This document shows positions 34,280 through 42,647 of a stretch of 43,042 nucleotides of DNA, in pieces; positions within the stretch are counted from its first letter, which is position 1; the number at the start of each line of letters is the position of its first letter. The position numbers were made by a program, and so were the translations under genes. A model generated the notes under the pieces. That model worked only from the letters and a program-made list of their open reading frames with translations. It was not told where the DNA came from and searched no databases. This DNA comes from DTU018 sp029550685 (GTDB lineage Bacteria > Bacillota > Syntrophomonadia > Syntrophomonadales > Syntrophomonadaceae), in NCBI GenBank assembly GCA_035412805.1, contig DAONVO010000008.1, positions 1 through 43,042 of the forward strand, in the 5' to 3' direction.

Positions 34280-34704
34280 AGTGATGCCTCCGGTAATTAT
34301 TCTGAATATTCAGATAATAACCCTGACTCAAGTAGCTGTCAAGATATCTTCTAAATAATGTTCACACAACTTGGATATTAATATGCTGGAACTAAAGTAT
34401 TACCTCATCCAGCAGCTGGCGAAAGTTAGACCTTATTTACTAGCAGTGACAGGTAAGGTATTTTAACATAGCCGAAAGCTAATCCACATATGACGAGGCC
34501 TAATCTTATTTTTATCTGGATATGGTGAAGTTGAGGGTAAAAGCGAAGAGCTGACAAAAAAAATTGTCTGTCGTTGTGTAGGAAAAGAAAGCCATTTACC
34601 GTATAAAATTGGAGAAAGAATCTACATAAGCAGGAAGAATAGGGTGCGGCCAGGAATATAATCAAAGGCAAATTTATAACGATACATGATAACAGGAGGT
34701 TTTT
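34280..34704. other. Intergenic region between degV and the glucosaminidase gene
   Basis: About 425 bases between divergent genes. The left end holds the palindrome at 34301-34314. The rest is unremarkable A/T-rich sequence, with AGGAGG at 34696 as the ribosome-binding site of the right-hand gene. No small gene is evident. Confidence 0.5.
34301..34314. promoter_or_regulatory. Perfect palindrome upstream of degV, putative operator
   Basis: TCTGAATATTCAGA is a perfect inverted repeat, extended by nearly matching flanks (ATTAT and TAAT). It sits about 22 bases before the degV start on the minus strand, where it would overlap a promoter. TGAAT/ATTCA half-sites occur in some TetR-family operators, but the regulator is unknown. 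Confidence 0.45.
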
Positions 34705-35892
34705 ATGGGCAAGAAAACGCTAACCATATCAATACTATTGGCTCTAATAATATCTATTGCTGTTGCGGTACCACCAGCTATCGCCCAGCCTGATACGGTA
34801 GTTATTTATATCGAGGGGAAACCATTAGAATCTGAGGTACCTCCCGTGATTCGTGGAGATCGTACCATGGTTCCGCTGCGGGCCATATGCGAAGGCTTGG
34901 GACTGGCGGTTCAATGGGATGCAGAGAATTATTTTGTGCTAATATCTTCCAACGAAAGTAACTTGGTAGCTCCGCCAGGGGAAGTGGGATCACCCCAGAA
35001 TACGATTCGTATATTCTTTAATGGTTACGAACTGAAATCAAAAGTAGCCCCGTTTATACTCAACAATCGCACCATGGTTCCCATCCGGATAATTAGCGAG
35101 GAGATGGGAATGAAGGTAGATTGGAATCCGGAAACCTATGAGGTATACATAAGCTGGCCCGAGCCTGAGCCAACCCTGGAAGAGCCGGAGCAGCTCCCAG
35201 TTGCCAATTTGCCGGAGGAAAATTCAGTCCAGGAAGAGCCCTTAACACCACCGGCAGAAGAACCCCTGGTTGATGAACCTGAGGAAGAACTGGATATGGA
35301 AGTACCTATTATGGGACAGGCCCAGGCCAGTGCTGAACAGCTGCGTTCCCTGTTATATAGGAATAACCCTGATGCACCGGATTTGGTTGACCTTTACCTG
35401 CAAATAGGGGCCAAATACGGAGTGCGCGGCGACCTGGCTTTCTGTCAGGCAGCCAAGGAAACGGGCTGGTGGAGATTTACTGGTATAGTACAGCCCTGGC
35501 AGAACAACTACTGTGGACTGGCGGCTACCGGAGTTGCGGCTACTGGTGAAGAGGATTTGCTGGGGGCAGACCCGTCCCGGGTCCGTTATGAGGCAGGGGT
35601 TCACGGTGCCATATTCGCGACTCCAGCAGATGGAGTAGAAGCCCAGATCCAGCACCTGTACGCTTATGCTACCAGTAAGCCATTGCCCGATTGGGCTAAC
35701 CTGGTAGATCCTCGCTTCAAAAAAGTTACCCGTGGCTGTGCGCCTCGCTGGATTGATTTGGGAGGGAAATGGGCTTATCCAGGCTATGACCGCAATAAAT
35801 ATCCTGGAGAAAATGGTTTTGAAGAGGCTTTTGCCAACCAGGATACATATGGACACAGTATTATCAAGCATTATTATGCGCAAATGTTTTAG
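34705..35892 (+). CDS. Secreted stalk-domain protein with C-terminal glucosaminidase domain
   Basis: A 395-residue exported cell-wall protein. A signal peptide covers residues 1-27 (hydrophobic core SILLALIISIAVAV, likely cleavage after AIA). Two copper-amine-oxidase-N/stalk repeats follow (about 31-82 and 100-150), each with RTMVPLRA or RTMVPIRI and a W at the end. A Pro/Glu-rich linker covers about 151-205. The C-terminal part (about 210-395) looks like an endo-beta-N-acetylglucosaminidase domain, with the likely catalytic Glu252 in AAKETGWWRFTG and NNYCGL later. It would cut peptidoglycan glycan strands during growth or sporulation. Good ribosome-binding site AGGAGG. It appears to be a single-gene unit. 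Confidence 0.88.
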   Translation: MGKKTLTISILLALIISIAVAVPPAIAQPDTVVIYIEGKPLESEVPPVIRGDRTMVPLRAICEGLGLAVQWDAENYFVLISSNESNLVAPPGEVGSPQNTIRIFFNGYELKSKVAPFILNNRTMVPIRIISEEMGMKVDWNPETYEVYISWPEPEPTLEEPEQLPVANLPEENSVQEEPLTPPAEEPLVDEPEEELDMEVPIMGQAQASAEQLRSLLYRNNPDAPDLVDLYLQIGAKYGVRGDLAFCQAAKETGWWRFTGIVQPWQNNYCGLAATGVAATGEEDLLGADPSRVRYEAGVHGAIFATPADGVEAQIQHLYAYATSKPLPDWANLVDPRFKKVTRGCAPRWIDLGGKWAYPGYDRNKYPGENGFEEAFANQDTYGHSIIKHYYAQMF

Positions 35893-35926
35893 GAAGCAGG
35901 CAACTGATTGCAGCAGGAAAAAATAA

Positions 35927-35949
35927 AGGCGGATGCGTTGCATCCGCCT
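35927..35949 (-). terminator. Hairpin, copy 1 (terminator on minus strand)
   Basis: A ten-base perfect stem AGGCGGATGC/GCATCCGCCT with a GTT loop. On the minus strand it is followed by TTTATTTTTTCC, so it should end the minus-strand permease transcript. An identical hairpin lies at 36151-36173. Confidence 0.65.
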
Positions 35950-36150
35950 CAGCGTGTCAAAAAAGCTATCAGAAGTTGGATATTTGAGATTGCCACGCCC
36001 CTTTCAGGGGCTCGCAATGACCCAAACGATGGCTTCCGGTTCTGTCATCGGCCGTTCCGGCACTACCGATGTTCACTATCGTTCACGGCTAATGTTGCGA
36101 GGAGCATAGCGACGTGGCGATCTCTTTAAATGGACTTCTTCGACAGTTTG

Positions 36151-36173
36151 AGGCGGATGCGTTGCATCCGCCT
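36151..36173 (+). repeat. Hairpin, copy 2
   Basis: Identical to the hairpin at 35927-35949. On the plus strand it is followed by TTTT, so it might stop plus-strand transcripts, but it lies on the far side of the element from the glucosaminidase gene. Confidence 0.5.
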
Positions 36174-36187
36174 TTTGCGGTTCGCTG

Positions 36188-36850
36188 TTAAGCAGCCACT
36201 CCTGAAGATTTGGCAGCCTGGGCTGCTTTAGTCCAGGGGCCAAATGGACTGCCCACTGGTAAAACGGTAATTCCATAGTGAGTATTTAATACTGTAGCTG
36301 CTGATCCATAGAAGGATACTATAGCAATTCCCAATTCAGAGTAAGCGGCTAGCATATGGAAAGCCTCACCGCCCCAGCCCAGATTATTCATAAAAAGACC
36401 CAAGAAGAGCAAATCAATTAAGAAGAAAATGATGAATAAAACCTTGTTGGCTCCCATCGATCCTATGGTCATATAGACGGTAAAGATGAAGTAGCCCAGA
36501 AAGGCAAATCCCATCTGGTGAGTGTCGAAGGCTACTGTGCCATCTCCCCATAGGCCATTGGCAATCATCCAGCTGAAAGCCATAGCAAACCAGAAGAAAC
36601 CGTATCCGCAGAATGCAGTAGCTCCAAAGGTATTGTTGTGCTTGTAATCCATAATACCGGCTACAAACTGAGCAGCCGCACCCAAGAATAGTGCCCAGGG
36701 AATAATATAGGCTGTTCCATCAGTGATCCCCAGTTTTTGAGAAGATGCTACCAAGGTAACGATAGCCAGGCCGAAAAGACCCAAAGGTGACGGATTAGCA
36801 ACTAACTCCTGAACATGTCCGCTTACCTTCACTTCATTTGAATTTGCCAT
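36188..36850 (-). CDS. GPR1/FUN34/YaaH (SatP) family acetate permease
   Basis: A 220-residue six-helix membrane protein of the acetate uptake transporter family. The family motif NPSPLGLFGLAIVTLV is near residue 18 (usually NPAPLGL), and FLGAAAQFVAGIMDYKHNNTFGATAFCGYGFFWFAMAF covers helices two and three in typical fashion. Relatives move acetate or succinate with protons. In a syntrophic fatty-acid oxidiser it may export acetate. ATG start with GGGAGG upstream on the minus strand. It ends close to the MITE-like element and its terminator hairpin. A sequence shared with the MFS/CoA-transferase promoter region lies about 90 bases upstream of its start. Confidence 0.93.
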   Translation of the reverse strand: MANSNEVKVSGHVQELVANPSPLGLFGLAIVTLVASSQKLGITDGTAYIIPWALFLGAAAQFVAGIMDYKHNNTFGATAFCGYGFFWFAMAFSWMIANGLWGDGTVAFDTHQMGFAFLGYFIFTVYMTIGSMGANKVLFIIFFLIDLLFLGLFMNNLGWGGEAFHMLAAYSELGIAIVSFYGSAATVLNTHYGITVLPVGSPFGPWTKAAQAAKSSGVAA

Positions 36851-36935
36851 GATCTCCCTCCCAAATTATGTAAGTATCTGCTTATAAACCGGAAATACTG
36901 TTTCACCCCCCTATCAGGCTCTATTTTACGGATAT

Positions 36936-36950
36936 TTCCATATATTCAAC
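36936..36950. promoter_or_regulatory. Shared 15-mer upstream of the acetate permease
   Basis: TTCCATATATTCAAC, identical to 38431-38445. It lies 86 bases before the permease start codon. Possible regulator site. Confidence 0.4.
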
Positions 36951-37030
36951 ATAAGAAGAATGTATCCTTTTTTTGCCGCAATATGTCTAAGCAGCGCTAG
37001 TCAGGATGATGCCTCTTGTGGCAGAATACC

Positions 37031-37061
37031 AAATAAAAAAACCGGGAACTCGTCCCGGTTT
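37031..37061 (-). terminator. Intrinsic terminator after the MFS carrier gene
   Basis: An 8-bp stem AACCGGGA/TCCCGGTT with loop ACTCG. On the minus strand it is followed by TTTTTTATTT. It lies 13 bases past the stop codon of the minus-strand MFS gene. Confidence 0.85.
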
Positions 37062-37073
37062 GTAAGGTAAGCT

Positions 37074-38270
37074 TTAGGCGCTAACTCCTATATCGGTATT
37101 AAGCCGCGGAGGTTTGCGAACCAGTAAACTTAATCCGCCTGCAATCAAACAGAGTACTGCAGCAATAAGGAAGGCCTGGGTGAAAGGAACAGATGTGCCC
37201 ACCTTGGGTCCCACAATAGCTGCTGTGCCATAAGCGAGAAATATCAAACCGTAGTTGGTTCCGACATTCTGAGTACCGTAATAATCCGCAGTAACTGAAG
37301 GGAATAAAGCCAGGAAGCCGCCAAAACAGAAGCCAATCAACGAGCATAATCCCAGGTAACTGCCATATCCCATGGTCATACTGCTCATTAGGAACATAGC
37401 CACAGCAGCCAGAGCATACATTACGAGCAATGAGTTCATTCTTCCCAGTTTATCTGAAAGGGTTCCCCAAATAATTCGACCGGCAGCATTGAATATTGCT
37501 ACTACCACCACCGCATTGGCTGCTTCGGCCGCTGACAAGCCAACCAGCTTCTCGCCAATATCCTTGGCCAAGCCAATGATCATAAGACCGGCAGTACATC
37601 CAAACAAGTACATCACCCATAGCAGGTAGAAATGAAGAGTACCTAGCATCTGGCCGGTGCTGAAGTCTCGTCCTGCCCCAGCAGCAGCAGTTGGAGGGAT
37701 CCATCCTTCCGGACAGTATCCGGCAGGAGGAACTACCAGGAACTGTGCGCCGATGACTATGGCAATTAAATATATAATCCCCAGGTATAAGAAAGTACTG
37801 CTAACGTCAACGGCAAGAAAGCTAAGTATAAGCGGTTTGAATACCAGGGCGCCGGCTCCGAATCCAGCTACGGCAATACCACTGATAAGGCCCCTCTTAT
37901 CGGGAAACCATTTGAGGCAGGTGGCCAGAGGACATACATAAGCGGTCCCTATACCTGCTCCGCCGATCAAACCGTAAAACAAATACAGCTGGGTGATGGT
38001 GGTAGCCTGGCTGGCCAACATAAGTCCAGCTCCCAGAAGCACACCGCCTACTGTAGCCACCCAGCGCGGTCCGATTTTATCTTGAATTTTCCCGGCAACA
38101 ATTGTGAAGAATGAGAAAACCAGAATAGTAATGGAAAAGGTAAATACAACATCTGCTGGATCCCATTGGAACTTGTCGACCAGGGGCTGATTAAAAAGAC
38201 TCCAGGCATAGACTGCACCCAAGCAGAGCTGGATGAGGACTGCACCAAAAACTACGAGCCACCGGTTCAT
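37074..38270 (-). CDS. MFS transporter, oxalate/formate antiporter family
   Basis: A 398-residue 12-helix major facilitator of the OFA (oxalate:formate antiporter) family. N-terminal MNRWLVVFGAVLIQLCLGAVYAWSLFNQPL is the classic start, GKIQDKIGPRWVATVGGVLLG is motif A, and GRIIWGTLSDKLGRMNSLLVM is its second-half repeat. Relatives exchange monocarboxylates or dicarboxylates such as oxalate and formate. The substrate here may be a carboxylate made or used in syntrophic oxidation, but that is inference. Start: ATG 38270 matches family N-termini; an in-frame TTG at 38288 would add six residues and has a G-rich site upstream. It lies between the acetate permease and the divergent CoA-transferase. 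Confidence 0.92.
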   Translation of the reverse strand: MNRWLVVFGAVLIQLCLGAVYAWSLFNQPLVDKFQWDPADVVFTFSITILVFSFFTIVAGKIQDKIGPRWVATVGGVLLGAGLMLASQATTITQLYLFYGLIGGAGIGTAYVCPLATCLKWFPDKRGLISGIAVAGFGAGALVFKPLILSFLAVDVSSTFLYLGIIYLIAIVIGAQFLVVPPAGYCPEGWIPPTAAAGAGRDFSTGQMLGTLHFYLLWVMYLFGCTAGLMIIGLAKDIGEKLVGLSAAEAANAVVVVAIFNAAGRIIWGTLSDKLGRMNSLLVMYALAAVAMFLMSSMTMGYGSYLGLCSLIGFCFGGFLALFPSVTADYYGTQNVGTNYGLIFLAYGTAAIVGPKVGTSVPFTQAFLIAAVLCLIAGGLSLLVRKPPRLNTDIGVSA

Positions 38271-38430
38271 AACCCTTTCCTTGTTCAAACAATAACCCCC
38301 CTGTTTTTATTCTTAAATAACTACAGTTGAAAACGAATTAAGAATTAATAAAATCACATTCCCCCTTTACCCCAGAATGACTTCGCTCTATTCCTGAATT
38401 ACTAGCTAAAGGAATATATGAGGCGAAGTG

Positions 38431-38445
38431 TTCCATATATTCAAC
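38431..38445. promoter_or_regulatory. Shared 15-mer in the MFS/CoA-transferase divergent region
   Basis: TTCCATATATTCAAC, identical to 36936-36950. Here its CATATATTC part also forms an inverted repeat with GAATATATG at 38412-38420, with a 13-base spacer, as would suit a dimeric regulator. Confidence 0.45.
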
Positions 38446-38584
38446 GGATACTTGAGAAATCCTTTTTAATACAAAGACTAAATTCTTATGATCGATAAAG
38501 GCAGATAAAAGTTGATTTATGGAAAATTTAATGAAAGAATAAACCTATAACGTAATATTTGAGAATAGCGGGGGTAAAAGTCAT

Positions 38585-39931
38585 ATGGAGCCGAAATGGA
38601 AGGAAGAATATCGCCGCAAACTAGTAAGTTTTGAAGAAGCAGCCCAGACCATACAATCAGGAGATTTCGTTTCCATTGCCATTGGTGTGGGAGGGTGTTC
38701 CACCGAGTTATACGAAGCCATTCTGAACAGGCATGAGGAACTGCGCAACGTGATCATAATGGACTCTATTCAGCTGCGCCCTACTCGTTTATATGATCCT
38801 GAATTTATGAAGAACCTGGATGGTCGGATTAACTACATGCCGGCCTTTGGCATTTCTACCATACGCGAATCCTATGCTGATAATTGTGATTTTATTGTGA
38901 ACACGGTGTTTGATGGAGGAGATAAAGTAGCCCATCGCTCCGATGTGTTAATCACTATGGTTACCCCACCCGACCAAAACGGTTACGTAAACTTGAGTCT
39001 TAGCAACGATTATACTTGGTACACCATAAAAGAAGGACGTAAGCTGGGAAAGTTGCGTACCGTTATTGGGGAAGTAAATGAGCAAACCCCGGTGGTTTTT
39101 GGCAACAATTGGCTGCATGTATCGGAGTTTGATTATTTTATCGAGCACTCCAGTCCGCTGCCCGAATTTAAAAGGGGAACCCCCACGGAGACTGATAAAA
39201 CTATTGCCAGCTATGTCTTGGAACTAATCAAGGATGGCGATACTGTCCAAATGGGAATTGGCGGCATTCCGGAAGCTGTAATCAGTGGGTTGGATAACCG
39301 TTATGACCTGGGGATAGTTACGGAGATGTATCCCATTGGCCTTCCCCAGTTGGTGGAGAAAGGCATAGTTACCAACCGCCGCAAACCCCTCCATGTCGGT
39401 GTTACCGTAGGGACCTTTTGTTTGGGAGATCAGGAACTGTACAACTTTGTAGACCGTAATCCTTCCTGTGAGATGCACCCGGCAGCTTATGTCTGTGATC
39501 CGGCCTTTATTGCCCGGCACCCTAATATGGTAGCTATGAATATGGCTTTAATGATTGATTTCAGCGGGCAAATAGCATCCGAAGGAATTGGTCATAGGAT
39601 GATCAGCGGCTCGGGGGGACAGCTGGATTTTATGATGGGGGCTTACTGGTCCGACGGGGGAAGGGGTATTACCTTGATCAAAGCGGCCCGTACCCTGAAA
39701 GGCGGGCAGTTGGTTTCATCTATAGTTCCTGAGTTGCCTTTAGGTACCCCGGTAACCGTTCCCAGAACTTACGCCCAATATGTTATCAGCGAGTATGGAG
39801 TAGCTAACTTACGTTACAAGAGCCGGCGGGAAAGGGCCCAAGAACTAATTGCCATTGCTCATCCCGATCTGCGCGGTGAACTGCGGGCTAGCCTAAGAAA
39901 AAATTTCTTCCCCGGGTGGATACGCGAATAG
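38585..39931 (+). CDS. Acetyl-CoA hydrolase/CoA-transferase family protein (4-hydroxybutyrate or butyrate:acetate type)
   Basis: A 448-residue family I CoA-transferase (Cat1/AbfT/But type) that moves CoA between acyl-CoA and acetate or similar acids. Landmarks: SFEEAAQTIQSGDFVSIAIGVGG at the N-terminus, VTPPDQNGYVNLSLSNDYTW in the middle, MGIGGIPEAVISGL, and the catalytic Glu247 in IVTEMYPIGL. The C-terminal part has GGQLDFMMGAYWSDGGRGI and VISEYGVANLR. In a butyrate degrader it could activate butyrate or release acetate, but substrate is not set by sequence. ATG with a G-rich ribosome-binding site (GGGGG at 38571). It reads away from the MFS gene and may share control with it. Confidence 0.9.
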   Translation: MEPKWKEEYRRKLVSFEEAAQTIQSGDFVSIAIGVGGCSTELYEAILNRHEELRNVIIMDSIQLRPTRLYDPEFMKNLDGRINYMPAFGISTIRESYADNCDFIVNTVFDGGDKVAHRSDVLITMVTPPDQNGYVNLSLSNDYTWYTIKEGRKLGKLRTVIGEVNEQTPVVFGNNWLHVSEFDYFIEHSSPLPEFKRGTPTETDKTIASYVLELIKDGDTVQMGIGGIPEAVISGLDNRYDLGIVTEMYPIGLPQLVEKGIVTNRRKPLHVGVTVGTFCLGDQELYNFVDRNPSCEMHPAAYVCDPAFIARHPNMVAMNMALMIDFSGQIASEGIGHRMISGSGGQLDFMMGAYWSDGGRGITLIKAARTLKGGQLVSSIVPELPLGTPVTVPRTYAQYVISEYGVANLRYKSRRERAQELIAIAHPDLRGELRASLRKNFFPGWIRE

Positions 39932-40261
39932 ATATATCCAGGGATAAGCAAAATTTCACTGAGCAGGTATATTCTGTCGAAAATGAATTGTTTAAGGAAT
40001 AATACTAGCCGGGCACCGATTACTAAAATATGGCTGAATCGTCCGAAAATAAAGACTTTAACTAATTCCGGGCGGAAACCTTTTAATTTTATTGGGCAAT
40101 TATTATAATGAGGAAAATACGAATGGGAAGGGATCGGTTTATATTTTCACCCAGAGAGGGTTATATCCTGTTGTCTGTAACATTCACAGGTATATAACCC
40201 ACAAGCTGTTTTAGCTATTATTGTAAATCCGGGGAAGAAATTTAGACGGGAGGAATATCAA
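39932..40261. other. Intergenic region upstream of the long acyl-CoA dehydrogenase
   Basis: About 330 bases with no gene. It includes a -10-like TATAAT (40104-40109) without a convincing -35, and a long hairpin at 40158-40200. GGGAGG near 40248 is the ribosome-binding site for the next gene. Confidence 0.5.
40158..40200 (+). promoter_or_regulatory. Long hairpin in the leader of the acyl-CoA dehydrogenase gene
   Basis: GGGTTATATCCTGT pairs with ACAGGTATATAACCC (one-base bulge) across a 14-base loop, about 60 bases before the start codon. There is no immediate T-run. It could be an mRNA stem, operator, or weak terminator. Confidence 0.5.
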
Positions 40262-42097
40262 GTGGCATCAAATTTCCTTTACTCGACTCGCGATCACAAA
40301 TTTATTCTAAAAGAATGGCTGGATATGGAAAAGATACTGGCCTATGATGCTTTTAAAGATTACTACGGAATTGACGACATTGATATGATTTTGGAACAGG
40401 CTTTAAAGGTAGCCAAAGAAGTAGTAGCTCCTACTCGGGATGATAATGACGCTATTCAGGCTCAGTTTAAGGAAGGAAAGGTAACCGTGCCACCTTCCTT
40501 CAAAGATGCTTACTGGTTTGTTCAGCAAAACGGATGGGGAGCAAGTAATGAAGATCATCACTGTGAAGGACGGCTGCCCCAGACCCTGTTTAGGGCTTGC
40601 GGTGAATTTTTGGCTGGAGCTAACGCAGCTATTATGCCCTATGTTTTGGCAACCGCTGGAGCTGCCGGACTAATTGCCAGCTTTGGCAACGAGAAGGTCA
40701 ATAAGCTGTTCCGGGAAAAGATGTACAGCGGGGAATGGGCCGGTACTATGTGCTTAACCGAACCCAATGCAGGTTCCGACGTAGGTGATCTCTTGACCAA
40801 GGCCTATCCTACCGATGAACCCGGTGTATATAAAATAAAAGGCACCAAATGCTTCATTACCGGTGGAGAACAGGATATTACTGAAAACATTGTTCATCTG
40901 GTGCTGGCGCGTGTAGAAGGTGCTCTGCCTGGTACCAAGGGCATATCCTTATTTGCGGTACCGAAAATGTGGGTAGATGATGACGGAAACATCACTGGGC
41001 CTAATGATGTTGCTTGTATCGGTATCGAGCACAAAATGGGGATAAAGGGTTCTGCTACCTGTGTAATGTCCTTCGGTGAGAACAATGAATGCCGGGGATA
41101 CCTGCTGGGTAATCCTCCTGATGAAGAAGGCAGAGGCGAAGGTATGGCTCAGATGTTCCAGATGATGAATGGAGCACGTATGGAAACAGGACATGCTGCT
41201 GTGGCAGAAACAGCCGTTGCCTATCATAATGCTGCCAATTATGCCAATGAGCGAATTCAAGGCCGGTTGATAACTAATCCTAAAGCTGGCCGGCAGTTGA
41301 TTATTAAGCACGAAGATGTGCGCCGTATGCTGCTGGATCTCAAGGCCCATGTGGAGGCTATGCGCGCCCTGATCTTCAAGACTTACTACTATTTTGACAT
41401 TTTGGAAAACACCACTGATCCGGAAGAAAAGAAGTTAATCTCCGGAAAGATTGACATCCATACTCCTATTGTGAAAGCTTACTGCTCCGATAAAGCCTGG
41501 GAACTGTGTGCGGAAGCCATGCAGGTATTTGGTGGCAATGGTTATTCCGAAGAATATCCCATTGCTGAATTGGCCCGGGATGTAAAGATCTACTCCATTT
41601 GGGAAGGCACCAATTTTATCCAGTCTATGGACCTGGTAGGCCGTAAGTGGATGATGGGCAAGGGCAAAGTATTTGCTCAGTGGCTGGCTGATATCGAGGC
41701 CTTCACCAATGAAAATGCAGGTCATCCGGTGCTGGCAAGTGAAATGGCTATCCTGAAAAGAGCGGTAGAGGCCTATAGGGAGATTCAAGGCACCATTGCC
41801 AACTACGTTATGAATCAGAAGATGAGCATGATGCCTTTATATGCTACCAGAATACTTCATGCCACTGGAGAACTGGTCTGTGGTCAGATGATTCTCGAAC
41901 AGGCTTTGGTAGCTCAAGCCAAAATAGATGAGTTAGGTAAAGATCATTATGACTATGCATTCTATAATGGGAAGGTTAATGCTGCCCGTTATTACCTACA
42001 CAATATTGTGCCCAATATCTTCCGCACTTTGGAGGTAATTAAAGACGGCGATACCTCGGTGATAGATATTGATGAAAATGCCTTCTTAATTTTCTAA
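40262..42097 (+). CDS. Long acyl-CoA dehydrogenase with C-terminal extension
   Basis: A 611-residue FAD-dependent acyl-CoA dehydrogenase that forms a trans-2 double bond in an acyl-CoA. Ordinary short-chain enzymes have ~380 residues; this one belongs to the long class with an N-terminal extra segment and a C-terminal domain after about 480. FAD/substrate landmarks are GTMCLTEPNAGSDVGDL, TKCFITGGEQDI, GARMETGHAAVA, MQVFGGNGYSEEYP and YSIWEGTNFIQ; the catalytic base is likely Glu448. Relatives act on medium, long, branched or thio-acyl CoAs; the exact substrate is unknown. GTG start with GGGAGG upstream. A paralogue begins 550 bases downstream. Confidence 0.93.
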   Translation: MASNFLYSTRDHKFILKEWLDMEKILAYDAFKDYYGIDDIDMILEQALKVAKEVVAPTRDDNDAIQAQFKEGKVTVPPSFKDAYWFVQQNGWGASNEDHHCEGRLPQTLFRACGEFLAGANAAIMPYVLATAGAAGLIASFGNEKVNKLFREKMYSGEWAGTMCLTEPNAGSDVGDLLTKAYPTDEPGVYKIKGTKCFITGGEQDITENIVHLVLARVEGALPGTKGISLFAVPKMWVDDDGNITGPNDVACIGIEHKMGIKGSATCVMSFGENNECRGYLLGNPPDEEGRGEGMAQMFQMMNGARMETGHAAVAETAVAYHNAANYANERIQGRLITNPKAGRQLIIKHEDVRRMLLDLKAHVEAMRALIFKTYYYFDILENTTDPEEKKLISGKIDIHTPIVKAYCSDKAWELCAEAMQVFGGNGYSEEYPIAELARDVKIYSIWEGTNFIQSMDLVGRKWMMGKGKVFAQWLADIEAFTNENAGHPVLASEMAILKRAVEAYREIQGTIANYVMNQKMSMMPLYATRILHATGELVCGQMILEQALVAQAKIDELGKDHYDYAFYNGKVNAARYYLHNIVPNIFRTLEVIKDGDTSVIDIDENAFLIF

Positions 42098-42173
42098 AGT
42101 TAACGAGCTAGGTCCCCCCTAGTTTGGCACAGGGTTTAGCATGTTAAACTTAGAATGCTGCCCTGTGGTATAG

Positions 42174-42210
42174 AACCGGAACAGCTGTTGCTGGGCCGGT
42201 TTTCTTTTAT
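42174..42210 (+). terminator. Intrinsic terminator after the long acyl-CoA dehydrogenase gene
   Basis: AACCGG/CCGGTT outer stem with an inner CAGC/GCTG stem and TGTT loop, followed by TTTCTTTTAT. It lies about 80 bases past the stop codon. Confidence 0.8.
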
Positions 42211-42309
42211 TCGGAAATATGAGAAAATTCAAACAAATAATTGCCAAAGAGGAATTATTTAACTTATTTAGAATATTGAAACTAGTGAGGAAGTATGGCG
42301 GCTTTCTTA

Positions 42310-42346
42310 CTGAGCAGCTGGTGGAGGAATATCACCAGCTGCTCAG
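42310..42346. repeat. Perfect 14-base inverted repeat
   Basis: CTGAGCAGCTGGTG and CACCAGCTGCTCAG flank a 9-base loop. No T-run follows on either strand, so it is more likely an RNA stem or protein site than a terminator. Confidence 0.6.
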
Positions 42347-42413
42347 GAATAGAATGTCATGATTGATGCATGGAAATGGTTTCATGTGCGGGAATAGTTA
42401 AGGGAGGTGATAA

Positions 42414-42475
42414 GAGAGAAGTGTGAGGTGAGAAGTTGGAAGTGAGAAATGAGAATCAGCATTTTTCAGTGAGAA
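42414..42475 (+). repeat. Purine-rich degenerate GTGAGAA-type repeats
   Basis: A run of GAGAAGTGTGAGG, GTGAGAAGTTGGAA, GTGAGAAATGAG and GTGAGAAGCG segments. It has the look of a low-complexity slipped repeat in a non-coding strand. Confidence 0.5.
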
Positions 42476-42647
42476 GCGTAACTTTGAACAGTTATGATGT
42501 TAACGTATTATAAGCTAGACAAAGAGAAACTTACAACAAACTAAGGGGGACTTCCCTGCGGGGGAACAGGGGACAACTTCATAATATGATTAGACATAAA
42601 AATAGATATAATCAGGGGGGCCTCCTGGAAATGGGAGGGTGTAAAAT

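Larger units (their letters stand above)
35927..36173. mobile_element. MITE-like non-coding element flanked by identical hairpins
   Basis: About 247 bases with no gene, starting and ending with the same 23-base hairpin. Just inside, GAGATTGCCACG (35986-35997) and CGTGGCGATCTC (36113-36124) form near-perfect inverted arms. Between them lies a GCCCC/GGGGC hairpin followed by GCAATGAC. Parts recur in the 22345-23185 region. No transposase gene is present, so it would be mobilised in trans if at all. Confidence 0.6.
42098..42647. other. Structured intergenic region between two acyl-CoA dehydrogenase genes
   Basis: 550 bases with no credible gene. In order: a hairpin with CACAGGG/CCCTGTG ends and inner AGCAT/ATGCT arms (42128-42167), a terminator (42174-42210), a perfect 14-base inverted repeat (42310-42346), and a purine-rich stretch of degenerate GTGAGAA-type repeats (42414-42475). 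The start of the next gene has GGGAGGG at 42633-42639. Confidence 0.65.
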
